From Paracoccus aerodenitrificans (lineage in GTDB: Bacteria; Pseudomonadota; Alphaproteobacteria; Rhodobacterales; Rhodobacteraceae), in contig NZ_CP115784.1 in the NCBI RefSeq assembly GCF_027913215.1, forward strand, positions 2,861,501 to 2,925,500: a stretch of DNA of 64,000 nt. Reading direction: 5' to 3'. Numbering within the stretch: the stretch's first letter is position 1; each line of letters begins with the position of its first letter. This document shows, piece after piece, positions 55,761-64,000 of this stretch. The notes beneath the pieces are model-generated. The model did not search any database. It saw nothing but the letters and a program-made list of their open reading frames with translations, and was not told the DNA's origin. A program made the position numbers and the translations under genes.

Positions 55761-57424
55761 TGTATCATCATTCCGAATTCGACCGGGCCTTCGTCGTCGA
55801 CCGCGCTCAGCGGTTTCGCGATCAGGTAAACCGCCGCATTTCCGGTGCGCTGACTGAAGAAGAGTTCCGCCCGCTGCGCCTGATGAATGGCGTCTATCTT
55901 CAGCTTCATGCCTATATGCTGCGGATCGCGATACCCTATGGCTCGATCAGCCCCGACCAGATGCGTCGGCTGGCCCATATCGCGGATCGGTGGGACAAGG
56001 GTTACGGGCATTTCACCACCCGCCAGAATATCCAGTTCAACTGGCCCAAGCTGGTGGATATCCCGGATATGCTGGATTCGCTGGCCGAGGTGGGGATGCA
56101 TGCCATCCAGACCTCGGGCAACACGATCCGCAATGTGACCGCCGACCATTTCTCGGGCGCGGCGGCGGATGAGATTGCCGATCCCCGCCCCTATGCCGAG
56201 CTGATCCGGCAATGGTCCACCGACCACCCGGAATTCCAGTTCCTGCCGCGGAAGTTCAAGATTGCCGTCTCGGGCAGTCCGAATGATCGCGCCGTGGTCA
56301 AATCGCATGATATCGGGCTGCGCATGATCCGTCAGGACGGCGAGATCGGTTTCGAGGTCTCGGTCGGTGGCGGTCTGGGCCGTACTCCGCTGGTGGGCAA
56401 GGTCGTTCGCGACTTCCTGCCGGTGCGCGATCTGCTGCCCTATCTGGAGGCGATCCTTTCGGCCTATAACTCGGTCGGACGGCGCGACAATAAATACAAG
56501 GCACGGCTGAAGATTGCGGTGCAGGAACTGGGCATCGAGCATATCCGCGAGTTGGTCGAGGCTCGTTTTGCCGAGATCCGCCCGCTTTTCGACGGCTCAG
56601 ACCAAGAAGTTCTGGAACGAATCTCGCAGCAATTCGCCGCGCCCGCGCTTCAGGATGACCGCAGCACCGCCGATTACGATGCGGCACGCGATGCCGATCC
56701 GGTCTTCCGGTCATGGGCCGATACGAATCTGCACGAGCATCGTCATCCAGATTACGCTATCGTCACCGTTTCGCTGAAGAAACACGGGGCCACTCCGGGT
56801 GACGCAACCTCGGAGCAGATGCGCGTTCTTGCCGATCTGGCCGAGAAATACGGAATTGGCGATTTGCGGATCAGCCATGAGCAGAATGTGGTTCTGCCCT
56901 ATGTGCACCGCGCCGATCTGGCTGCGCTTCACGCGGCCCTGCGCGAGGCGGATCTGGCCACGGCGAATATCGGGCTGATCAGCGACATCATCGCTTGCCC
57001 AGGGCTGGATTACTGCGCACTTGCGACAGCCCGCTCGATCCCGATCGCTCAGCAGATTGCCGAGCGTTTCGACGAGCTGAAGCTGGAGCATGAAATCGGC
57101 GAGATGAAGATCAAGATTTCCGGCTGCATCAATGCCTGCGGGCACCACCATGTCGGCCATATCGGGATTCTCGGTCTGGACCGCGCGGGTGTCGAAAACT
57201 ATCAGGTGACGCTTGGTGGCGACGGCACCGAAACAATGGCCGTTGGCGAACGCGCGGGCCCCGGCTTCTCGAAGGATGAGATAATCCCGGCGATTGAACG
57301 TCTGGTCCAGGGTTATCTGGCGGTCCGTGAGGATGCGTCCGAGACCTTCCTGCAGGCCTATCGCCGGCTTGGCCCGGACCCGTTCAAGGCGGCCCTTTAT
57401 CCCGCCGAACAAAAGGCGGCCTGA
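55760..57424 (+). CDS. cysI: Sulfite reductase (siroheme, [4Fe-4S]), nitrite/sulfite reductase family
   Basis: This 554-residue enzyme reduces sulfite to sulfide with six electrons. The cluster and siroheme ligands are visible as ACPGLDYCALATA and SGCINACGHHHVGHIG near the C-terminal half. Two ferredoxin-like halves and the GGGLGRTPLVGKVV motif are present. It lies between DUF2849 and a fused APS reductase, so sulfite rather than nitrite is the likely substrate. I start at the ATG at 55760; a GTG one codon earlier is possible. Siroheme requires CobA (30876). The electron donor is not encoded here. Confidence 0.92.
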   Translation: MYHHSEFDRAFVVDRAQRFRDQVNRRISGALTEEEFRPLRLMNGVYLQLHAYMLRIAIPYGSISPDQMRRLAHIADRWDKGYGHFTTRQNIQFNWPKLVDIPDMLDSLAEVGMHAIQTSGNTIRNVTADHFSGAAADEIADPRPYAELIRQWSTDHPEFQFLPRKFKIAVSGSPNDRAVVKSHDIGLRMIRQDGEIGFEVSVGGGLGRTPLVGKVVRDFLPVRDLLPYLEAILSAYNSVGRRDNKYKARLKIAVQELGIEHIRELVEARFAEIRPLFDGSDQEVLERISQQFAAPALQDDRSTADYDAARDADPVFRSWADTNLHEHRHPDYAIVTVSLKKHGATPGDATSEQMRVLADLAEKYGIGDLRISHEQNVVLPYVHRADLAALHAALREADLATANIGLISDIIACPGLDYCALATARSIPIAQQIAERFDELKLEHEIGEMKIKISGCINACGHHHVGHIGILGLDRAGVENYQVTLGGDGTETMAVGERAGPGFSKDEIIPAIERLVQGYLAVREDASETFLQAYRRLGPDPFKAALYPAEQKAA

Positions 57425-57425
57425 T

Positions 57426-58580
57426 ATGGCGCAGGTGCAGACAATTCCCACACGCCCGGCGCGGGTGGCGGCGCTGAACAAGCGCTATCGCCACCGCGCG
57501 GCCATTCAGGTTCTGCGCGATGCCCTGTCCGATCCAGAACTGGGACGGGTGGCGATGGTCTCGTCCTTCGGGGCGGATTCGGTAGCGTTGCTGCATATGA
57601 TCTCGCTGATCGACCGCGACACGCCGGTGCTGTTCGTTGATACGCAGATGCTGTTTCCCGAAACGCTCGCCTATCAGGCCGAGGTTGCATCAAAGCTTGG
57701 TCTGACCGATGTGCGCACGATCCGGGCGACGCCCGCTGCGATTGCGGCGGCTGATCCGGATGGCGATCTGAACCAGACCAACCCGGATGCGTGCTGCGAT
57801 CTGCGCAAGACAGTGCCGCTGAACAAGGCGCTTTCCGGGTTCGATAGCTGGGTCACCGGGCGCAAACGGTTTCAGGCCGCAAGCCGCGCCGATATCGAGT
57901 TCTTCGAGGAAGACCCCGCCGGTCCGCGCATCAAGATCAACCCGCTGGCGCACTGGACAGCTCAGGATGTCGCCGACTATATCGCCAATAACAACCTGCC
58001 GCGTCATCCGCTGATTTCGAAAGGTTACCCCTCTATCGGCTGCATGCCCTGCACCAGCCCGGTGAAAGAGGGCGAGGACGCCCGCGCAGGCCGCTGGCGC
58101 GGTCAGGAAAAAACAGAATGTGGGATTCATTTCGTGAACGGTAAGCTACAACGCATCGCCCCGGCAGAGGCAGCGCCAGCCGCTTTCGAACCTGTGGACG
58201 GCCAGCCGGTCATCGTCCGCGAGACAGGCTTCGGGCCGGATGATTTCGACGGCGAGATCCTCGATCTGGCGCAGGATACCAATCTGGACGAGGCGAATGT
58301 CAATTTCCGCGAGGCGGCCATGATCCGCATCGCATTCCCAAGCTTTTCGGACGGGCGCGGTTTTACTCTGGCGCGGCGTCTGCGCGTGGCCGGCTATAAG
58401 GGCCGGTTGCGGGCGGCTGGCCATGTCATCTCGGACCAGTTCCCGATGGCGCGGCGCTCTGGCTTCGATGAGGTGGAAATCGACGCGGCACTGGCCCGCC
58501 GTCAGCCCTGGGAGCACTGGAAAGACGCGTCCGACGTGGCGCCGTCCTATCTGAACCGTCTGGGACGCCGCGCCTCATAG
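57426..58580 (+). CDS. cysH: APS reductase (CysH) fused to a DUF934 domain
   Basis: The 384-residue product joins a thioredoxin-dependent adenylylsulfate reductase (residues 1-about 245) to a DUF934 domain (about 255-375). The reductase part has the PP-loop SSFGADSVALLH, the cysteine pairs CC (in DACCDLRK) and CMPC (in IGCMPCTSP) that bind [4Fe-4S] in APS-using enzymes, and the catalytic ECGIH motif. DUF934 shows AFPSFSDGRGFTLARRLR and AGHVISDQFPMARRSGFDEVE. In relatives these are separate adjacent genes; here there is no stop between them. The start at 57426 has no clear ribosome binding site and lies one base after the cysI stop, so coupling is likely. Confidence 0.9.
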   Translation: MAQVQTIPTRPARVAALNKRYRHRAAIQVLRDALSDPELGRVAMVSSFGADSVALLHMISLIDRDTPVLFVDTQMLFPETLAYQAEVASKLGLTDVRTIRATPAAIAAADPDGDLNQTNPDACCDLRKTVPLNKALSGFDSWVTGRKRFQAASRADIEFFEEDPAGPRIKINPLAHWTAQDVADYIANNNLPRHPLISKGYPSIGCMPCTSPVKEGEDARAGRWRGQEKTECGIHFVNGKLQRIAPAEAAPAAFEPVDGQPVIVRETGFGPDDFDGEILDLAQDTNLDEANVNFREAAMIRIAFPSFSDGRGFTLARRLRVAGYKGRLRAAGHVISDQFPMARRSGFDEVEIDAALARRQPWEHWKDASDVAPSYLNRLGRRAS

Positions 58581-58662
58581 GCGCGGCTGCTCCGCGACGT
58601 CACGCTTGCCGGGCTGCGGCCTGCTGGCAATGATGGGCCAAACCGGTTGAGGAGAGCCCATC

Positions 58663-59631
58663 ATGTCATTGCCGCCAATCCTTTCGAAACTGCGCATTCC
58701 CGTCATCGGCTCGCCGATGTTCATCGTCTCGGGACCGGACCTTGTCATCGCTCAGTGCAAGGCGGGGATTGTCGGCAGTTTTCCCGCCCTGAACGCGCGT
58801 GAAAAGGATGGCGAGCCGATCCTGCTGGAAGCATGGCTGACCCGCATCACCGAAGAGCTTGACCGGCATAATCAGGAAAACCCCGATAATCCGGCGGCCC
58901 CCTTCGCCGTGAACCAGATCGTGCACCGCTCGAATGCCCGACTTGAGCGCGACATAGAGATCTGCGTCAAGCACAAGGTGCCGCTGTGGATCACCTCGCT
59001 TGGCGCACGCCCCGAGGTGAATGAGGCCGCCCATTCCGTCGGTGGCGTGGTGTTTCACGATATCATCAATAACCGCTTTGCCCGCAAGGCCATCGAAAAG
59101 GGCGCGGATGGGCTGATCGCGGTCGCGGCAGGCGCGGGTGGTCACGCCGGGATGCAGTCGCCTTTCGCGCTGATTCAGGAAATCCGGCAATGGTTCGACG
59201 GCCCGCTAGCGCTGTCAGGCTCCATCGCGACAGGCCGTGCCGTGCTGGCTGCGCAGGCGATGGGCGCGGATCTGGCCTATATCGGCAGCCCCTTCATCGC
59301 CACGGAAGAGGCGAATGCCGTTCCCGACTACAAGCAGATGATCTGCGAGTCAGGTGCCGAGGATATCGTCTATTCCTCGCTGTTCACCGGGGTTCACGGC
59401 AATTATCTGAAAGGCTCGGTCCGCAATGCCGGGCTGGACCCGGAGCAGTTGGAACATGCCGATGCCAGCACGATGAATTTTGGTGAGGGTTCCAGTAAGC
59501 CAAAAGCATGGAGCGCGATCTGGGGATCGGGTCAGGGAATCGGAGCCATCACCGAAATACAACCCGCTGCTTCTTATATCGACCGTCTTGCAAGGGAATA
59601 TGGCGACGCAAGGCAAACGCTTCTCGGCTGA
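58663..59631 (+). CDS. Nitronate monooxygenase family protein
   Basis: This 322-residue FMN-dependent TIM-barrel protein has IPVIGSPMFIVSGPDLVIAQ at the N-terminus, AGAGGHAGMQSPFAL (phosphate-binding and catalytic His region) and LSGSIATGRAVLAAQAMGADLAYIGSPF, split over residues 185-215. It follows the cysH fusion by 82 bases with its own GGAGAG ribosome binding site. Whether it belongs to the sulfur operon is unclear. It is only distantly similar to the protein at 11426. Substrate unknown. Confidence 0.9.
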   Translation: MSLPPILSKLRIPVIGSPMFIVSGPDLVIAQCKAGIVGSFPALNAREKDGEPILLEAWLTRITEELDRHNQENPDNPAAPFAVNQIVHRSNARLERDIEICVKHKVPLWITSLGARPEVNEAAHSVGGVVFHDIINNRFARKAIEKGADGLIAVAAGAGGHAGMQSPFALIQEIRQWFDGPLALSGSIATGRAVLAAQAMGADLAYIGSPFIATEEANAVPDYKQMICESGAEDIVYSSLFTGVHGNYLKGSVRNAGLDPEQLEHADASTMNFGEGSSKPKAWSAIWGSGQGIGAITEIQPAASYIDRLAREYGDARQTLLG

Positions 59632-59652
59632 ACCGCTGGCAGGTCTGCAATG

Positions 59653-59685
59653 AAAAAGGGTGCGCTTCGGCGCACCCTTCGTTTT
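59653..59685. terminator. Bidirectional terminator with a UUCG tetraloop
   Basis: AAGGGTGCGC and GCGCACCCTT form a ten-pair stem capped by the stable C(TTCG)G loop, with AAAAA before and CGTTTTA after. It separates the converging nitronate monooxygenase and RND pump transcripts. Confidence 0.85.
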
Positions 59686-59696
59686 ATCAGACCCGA

Positions 59697-62600
59697 TCAG
59701 GCCCGTGTCGCTTCGGCCTCTGGCTCATCGTCGAACTTGTCCTTACGACCAAGCAGTCTGCGCATCAGCACATAGAAGAGCGGCGCGAACAGAATGCCGA
59801 ACACCGTCGCCATGATCGTACCGCCCAACACCGTCGAGCCGATGGCGTTTCGACCACTGGCCCCTGCCCCGGTCGACAGAACCAGCGGGGTAACGCCCAG
59901 TGAGAACGCAATCGAGGTCATGATGATCGGGCGGAAACGCTGACGGGCTGCCTCAACCACGGCGCGGAACAGAGGTACGCCGGCCACGGATTGCTCCCGT
60001 GCGAATTCGACGATCAGAATCGCGTTCTTACCTGTCAGACCGATCACTGTCAGCAGGCCGACCTGGAAGAACACGCCATTATCGAACCCGCCCAGATTGG
60101 CCCCGATCAGGGCGCCCAGAACACCGATCGGCATGACCAGAATGACAGCCAGCGGAATCGACCAGCTTTCATACAGCGCCGCAAGGCACAGGAACACCGC
60201 CGCCAGCGACAAGGCATAAAGCAGCATGGTCTGATCGCCCGATTCACGTTCCTCAAGCGAGAGACCCGTCCAGGCAACGTCGAAGCCGGGCGGAAGCTGT
60301 CCGGCAAGACGCTCAACCTCGGCCATTGCGTCGCCCGAGCTGACGCCCGGCACCGGGCTGCCCTGAATCTGCATGGCGGGGATACCGTTATAGCGGTTCA
60401 GGCCCTGCGGCCCGAAGGTCCATTCACCCTCGGCAAAGTTGGCGAATGGCACCAGCCCGCCTGCAGAGTTCCGGACCCGCCATTTCTCCAGATCCGTGGG
60501 AACGGACCGGCTGTCGGCCTGACCCTGAACATAGACGCGCTTGATGCGGCCCCGGTCGATAAAGTCGTTCACATAGGAGCCTGTCCAAGCCACCTGCAAC
60601 AGATTGGCGACATCCGTCGCGCTGACCCCCATCGCACCGGCCTTGCGCCAGTCGATATTCAGACGGAACTGGCTGGCATCCTCCAGCCCGCTCGGGCGGG
60701 TCTGGGTCAGCAGCGGGCTTTGCGCGGCCATACCCAGCATCTGGTTCCTTGCCTCCAGCAATTGCTCATGCGTCTGACCGCCGCGCGCCTGCAAATAGAA
60801 GTCAAAGCCGGACGCGTTCCCCAGCTCGATCACCGCCGGAGGAACGACCGGGAAAACCGTCGCATCTCGGATCTGGCTGAGAGCGCCGAAGGCACGGCCT
60901 GCGACGGCCTGCACGGAAAGCGCGGGGTCCACGCGTTCTTCCCAATCCTTCAGCCGGACGAACGCCATACCGACATTCTGCCCCTGCCCCGAGAAGCTGA
61001 ACCCGACCACGCTGAACATCGAATCAACCGCCTCTGATTCCTCGTTCAGGAAGTAATCCTGTACCTGATCGACAACGGCCTGCGTCCGTTCGGTCGTCGC
61101 GCCGGTCGGAGCCTGAATCAGCACGAACATGATGCCCTGATCTTCCTCGGGCAGAAAGCCCTGAGGAGTGCGCAGGAACAGCAGCGCCATCACCGTACCC
61201 ATGCCGATATAGACCAGCAGCACGCGCAGTGGGCGGCGCACCAGCCAGCCAACAAGCCCGGTATAGCCACGCGTCGTGGAATCGAAGCCGCGGTTGAACA
61301 GACCGAAGAAACCACGCTTTTTGCCGTGAGACTGCTTCAGCATCGAGGCGCAAAGTGCCGGGGTCAGCGTCAGCGCGACGACCACCGACAGGGCCATTGC
61401 CGACACAATCGTGATCGCGAATTGCTGATAGATAACGCCTGTCGAACCACCGAAGAAGGCCATCGGCACGAACACCGCCGACAGAACCAGAGCGATCCCG
61501 ATCAGAGCACCGGTAATCTGGCCCATTGATTTCCGGGTCGCCTCTCGCGGCTCAAGCCCTTCTTCCTCCATGATCCGTTCGACGTTTTCCACCACCACGA
61601 TAGCGTCATCGACCAGCAGACCGATGGCCAGCACCATCGCGAGCATGGTCAGCGTGTTAATGGTAAACCCGAACGCAGCCATGATCCCGAATGTCCCCAG
61701 AAGAACAATCGGCACGGCCAGCGTCGGAATCAGCGTCGCCCGCCAGTTTTGCAGGAAGATATACATCACGATGAAGACCAGAACGATGGCCTCGATCAGT
61801 GTCTTGATCACCTCTTCAATCGAGATCTCGACAAAAGGAGAGGTATCGAACGGAATGACATATTCCACGCCTTCAGGGAAGAACTCGGCGAACTCATTCA
61901 TGCGTTCCTTGACGCGTTCCGCCGTATCAAGCGCATTCGCACCCGGAGACAGGCTGAGCGCCATACCGGACGAAGGCCGTCCGTTATATTCTGCCTCCGC
62001 CACATAGGATTCGGCACCGATTTCAACCTCGGCAACGTCCTGCAACAACACGAGACCGCCGTTTTCCTCGGCCCGCAGAACGATCTGGCGGAACTCTTCG
62101 GGGGTGGATAGAAGCGATTGCGCGGTAACCGTGGCGTTCAGTTGCTGGCCATCCATTGTCGGACGCGTCCCGAACGCACCAGCGGAAATCTGGGTGTTCT
62201 GCGCCGAAACCGCCGTCACGACATCGGATGGCGTCAGCTCATATGCGGCCAGTTTCGACGGATCCAGCCAGATCCGCATGGCGTATTGCGCCCCGAAGAC
62301 CTGAACGCTGCCGATGCCCTCAACCCGGCTGAGATCGTCCACAAGGTTGGAAACCATGTAGTCGGCAAGATCGGCCTCGTCATATTCTTCATTGCCGATC
62401 AGACCGATCACCATCAGGAAGCCGGACGCCGCCTTTTCGACGGTCACACCCTGACGCTGGACCTCCTCCGGCAGAAGCGGAGTGGCCTGAGACAGCTTGT
62501 TCTGGACCTGAACCTGCGCAATATCTTCATCCGTGCCGGTCTCGAAGGTCATGGTGGTCGAGGACGACCCTGCCGAGGTCGAGCTGGACGACATATAACG

Positions 62601-62825
62601 CAGCCCATCCAGACCCGTCATCTGCTGTTCGATCAACTGAGTAACCGTATTCGAAACGGTCTCCGCCGACGCGCCGGGATAGGTCGCGCGGACCGTGACC
62701 GAAGGCGGAGCGATCTGCGGATATTGTGCCACAGGCAGGGACAGGATCGACAAAACGCCGATCCCCATGATGATAATCGAGATGACCCATGCGAAAACAG
62801 GGCGGTCAATAAAAAAACGGGCCAT
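59697..62825 (-). CDS. RND multidrug efflux pump, inner membrane subunit (HAE1 family)
   Basis: This 1042-residue proton-driven pump of the AcrB/MexB type exports hydrophobic compounds with an adaptor and an outer membrane channel. It starts MARFFIDRPVFAWVISI and has the two large periplasmic loops with twelve helices in AcrB order. The proton-relay pair Asp-Asp is in DDAIVVVENVERIMEEEGL (about residues 404-422). Family-typical GFFGLFNRGF and MTSIAFSLGVTPL also appear. The gene is 29 bases downstream of the adaptor gene and likely in one operon. No outer membrane factor or TetR regulator is in the visible part. Confidence 0.95.
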   Translation of the reverse strand: MARFFIDRPVFAWVISIIIMGIGVLSILSLPVAQYPQIAPPSVTVRATYPGASAETVSNTVTQLIEQQMTGLDGLRYMSSSSTSAGSSSTTMTFETGTDEDIAQVQVQNKLSQATPLLPEEVQRQGVTVEKAASGFLMVIGLIGNEEYDEADLADYMVSNLVDDLSRVEGIGSVQVFGAQYAMRIWLDPSKLAAYELTPSDVVTAVSAQNTQISAGAFGTRPTMDGQQLNATVTAQSLLSTPEEFRQIVLRAEENGGLVLLQDVAEVEIGAESYVAEAEYNGRPSSGMALSLSPGANALDTAERVKERMNEFAEFFPEGVEYVIPFDTSPFVEISIEEVIKTLIEAIVLVFIVMYIFLQNWRATLIPTLAVPIVLLGTFGIMAAFGFTINTLTMLAMVLAIGLLVDDAIVVVENVERIMEEEGLEPREATRKSMGQITGALIGIALVLSAVFVPMAFFGGSTGVIYQQFAITIVSAMALSVVVALTLTPALCASMLKQSHGKKRGFFGLFNRGFDSTTRGYTGLVGWLVRRPLRVLLVYIGMGTVMALLFLRTPQGFLPEEDQGIMFVLIQAPTGATTERTQAVVDQVQDYFLNEESEAVDSMFSVVGFSFSGQGQNVGMAFVRLKDWEERVDPALSVQAVAGRAFGALSQIRDATVFPVVPPAVIELGNASGFDFYLQARGGQTHEQLLEARNQMLGMAAQSPLLTQTRPSGLEDASQFRLNIDWRKAGAMGVSATDVANLLQVAWTGSYVNDFIDRGRIKRVYVQGQADSRSVPTDLEKWRVRNSAGGLVPFANFAEGEWTFGPQGLNRYNGIPAMQIQGSPVPGVSSGDAMAEVERLAGQLPPGFDVAWTGLSLEERESGDQTMLLYALSLAAVFLCLAALYESWSIPLAVILVMPIGVLGALIGANLGGFDNGVFFQVGLLTVIGLTGKNAILIVEFAREQSVAGVPLFRAVVEAARQRFRPIIMTSIAFSLGVTPLVLSTGAGASGRNAIGSTVLGGTIMATVFGILFAPLFYVLMRRLLGRKDKFDDEPEAEATRA

Positions 62826-62854
62826 AATCTGCTTTCCGTTCGATCCGGTCCGGC

Positions 62855-64000
62855 CTAGTTGCCGCCGTCGGTTTCGCTGGCTTCACCAGCCTCTGTGCCT
62901 TGCTGAGTTTCCTGAGATGCAGCGTCCGCTTCCGTCGCCTGAGCGCCAGCCGGTTCACCTTCTGCTTCGGCAGCAACCTCGCTGACTTCGGTGCCTTCCT
63001 GAGGCGCTGCCTCAGCGGCGGGATCTGCCTGCGGTTCCTCGGGCGCGACCGTCATGCCGGGGCTGATATACTGGAACCCGGCAATGACCATTCTTTCGCC
63101 AGCCGCAAGCCCATCGCGCACAACCCAGGTGTTGCCGTGATCCTGAATGATATCCAGCATACGTTCTTCGACGACATTCTCGTCATTGACCACATATGCG
63201 ATCGGGCGTCCCCGGCGATCACGAATCACGCCCTGCTGCGGCGCAAGAATGACATCTTCAAGCTGAGCCTGCGGAAGATCCGCCAGAACATACATGCCCG
63301 GCAAAAGCATCCCGTCGGGATTCGCGAAATCCATCCGCAGCGTAACTACGCCGGTGGTTTCATCGACATAAGGTTCTGCCGCAGTCAGTGAGCCAGTATG
63401 TTCGTACTCGGTCCCGTCGGCAAGCTGAAGCGTCACGGTCGATTCACGCTCACCCGGACGACCGCGCCCCTCATTCTGACGCTGCCAGCGGACGATTTCC
63501 GCTGCGGATTGTGTCACATCGACCTGAACCGGATCAATCGTGCGGATAACGGCCAGAGGCGTTTGCTGGCTTGCCGTCACGAGGGCACCCCGTGAGGTCT
63601 GAGCAAGACCGATCACCCCATCCAGCGGAGCAGTGATCGTGGTGCGATCAAGATCAATACGAGCCGAATCAAGCGCTGCCTGCGCCGCCTGAACGGCAGC
63701 AAGCGCCGCATCGCGTTCGGCAATCGCGGTATCCTGATTCTGCTCACTCGCAACGCGCCGGTCGCGCAGTTCGGCGACACGTTCGGCCTCGCGCTCGGCG
63801 GCTTCGGCGGTTGCCCGTGCCTGAGCAAGCGCGGCCTCGGCCTGTGCGACAGCGGCCTCATAGCTTCGCGCGTCGATACGATACAGCGGATCGCCTTCCG
63901 AAACGACGCTGCCTTCGCTGAACAGGCGCTCGATGATGATTCCGTTGACCTGAGGCCGAAGCTCTGCCTCAGCCGATGCCGCAACGCGGCCCGGAAGCGA
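62855..64000 (-). CDS. RND efflux periplasmic adaptor subunit, 5' end cut off
   Basis: The frame is open to the right window edge, so the N-terminal lipoprotein or signal part is missing. The visible 381 residues hold the start of the lipoyl domain (RPQVNGIIIERLFSEGSVV), the alpha-hairpin (Ala/Glu/Arg-rich, about 55-125), the second lipoyl half (TTITAPLDGVIGLAQ), the beta-barrel and the membrane-proximal domain (GLAAGERMVIAGFQYISPGMTV). The last 60 residues form an Ala/Glu/Gln-rich low-complexity tail, longer than in AcrA. It precedes the pump gene by 29 bases. Confidence 0.92.
   Translation of the reverse strand, partial: SLPGRVAASAEAELRPQVNGIIIERLFSEGSVVSEGDPLYRIDARSYEAAVAQAEAALAQARATAEAAEREAERVAELRDRRVASEQNQDTAIAERDAALAAVQAAQAALDSARIDLDRTTITAPLDGVIGLAQTSRGALVTASQQTPLAVIRTIDPVQVDVTQSAAEIVRWQRQNEGRGRPGERESTVTLQLADGTEYEHTGSLTAAEPYVDETTGVVTLRMDFANPDGMLLPGMYVLADLPQAQLEDVILAPQQGVIRDRRGRPIAYVVNDENVVEERMLDIIQDHGNTWVVRDGLAAGERMVIAGFQYISPGMTVAPEEPQADPAAEAAPQEGTEVSEVAAEAEGEPAGAQATEADAASQETQQGTEAGEASETDGGN

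Overview
The window looks like chromosomal DNA of a GC-rich alphaproteobacterium of the Rhodobacteraceae, most likely Paracoccus or a close relative. This rests on gene content and order (Lrp–DUF2849–sulfite reductase–cysH, Lrp–hppD–Rieske, rimP–nusA–ylxR–infB, nrdHIEF), on the style of the proteins, and on a hairpin-rich intergenic repeat at 41731-41790 that resembles elements I associate with this family. It is dense, mostly ordinary core and metabolic sequence. I saw no tRNA, rRNA, CRISPR array, transposase or prophage.

Layout. 1-8.7 kb: end of a UMF1-type MFS gene, mepA, a secreted phytase-like protein, a LysR regulator, a YhhQ/VUT queuosine-precursor transporter, a candidate small transcript (4556-4742), a REC-PP2C phosphatase, an acyl-CoA synthetase and a BON-LysM protein. 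8.7-15.3 kb: serB, divergent efp/epmA, a nitronate monooxygenase, a TauE/SafE permease, then Lrp/hppD/Rieske. 15.3-19.6 kb: class Ib ribonucleotide reductase nrdHIEF behind a long leader. 19.6-20.9 kb: a DUF2254 membrane protein. 21.0-30.9 kb: a hydroxyproline catabolic island containing a DapA-family deaminase, a GntR regulator, a fused aconitase X, 4-hydroxyproline epimerase, a FAD D-amino-acid dehydrogenase, a polar amino acid ABC transporter and an Ldh2-type imine reductase. 30.9-33.8 kb: cobA, MarR, fumarylacetoacetase, glyoxalase. 33.9-40.9 kb: rimP-nusA-ylxR-infB with an attenuator-like leader, tspO and pip. 41-48.9 kb: ubiG, GFA protein, rhomboid, gabT, MFS, ABC-2 exporter, a second candidate small transcript (about 47600-47787), a secreted ClpP-fold-like protein and hdeD. 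49-59.6 kb: rimO, a tandem-duplicated sulfotransferase, a small secreted protein, ettA, then a sulfur assimilation block (Lrp, DUF2849, sulfite reductase, a CysH-DUF934 fusion) and a second nitronate monooxygenase. 59.7-64 kb: an RND pump and the 3' part of its adaptor.

How the parts connect. The hydroxyproline island can in principle import hydroxyproline, feed trans-4-hydroxyproline through epimerase, D-hydroxyproline oxidation and deamination, and feed cis-3-hydroxyproline through aconitase X and imine reduction to proline. Its two control regions share the same palindrome, ATAC-N5-GTAT, which is a good candidate operator for the GntR protein. The MarR gene and fahA likewise share a GTTGC-N4-GCRAC palindrome. 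Tyrosine catabolism is split between hppD (13.9 kb) and fahA (32.2 kb), with no homogentisate dioxygenase in between. CobA supplies precorrin-2 for the siroheme of the sulfite reductase.

The most unusual items are the CysH-DUF934 fusion, the double sulfotransferase, the leader terminator in front of rimP, the two small independent-looking transcripts, and the combined two-branch hydroxyproline island. I did not find a defence system or other clearly unprecedented machinery.
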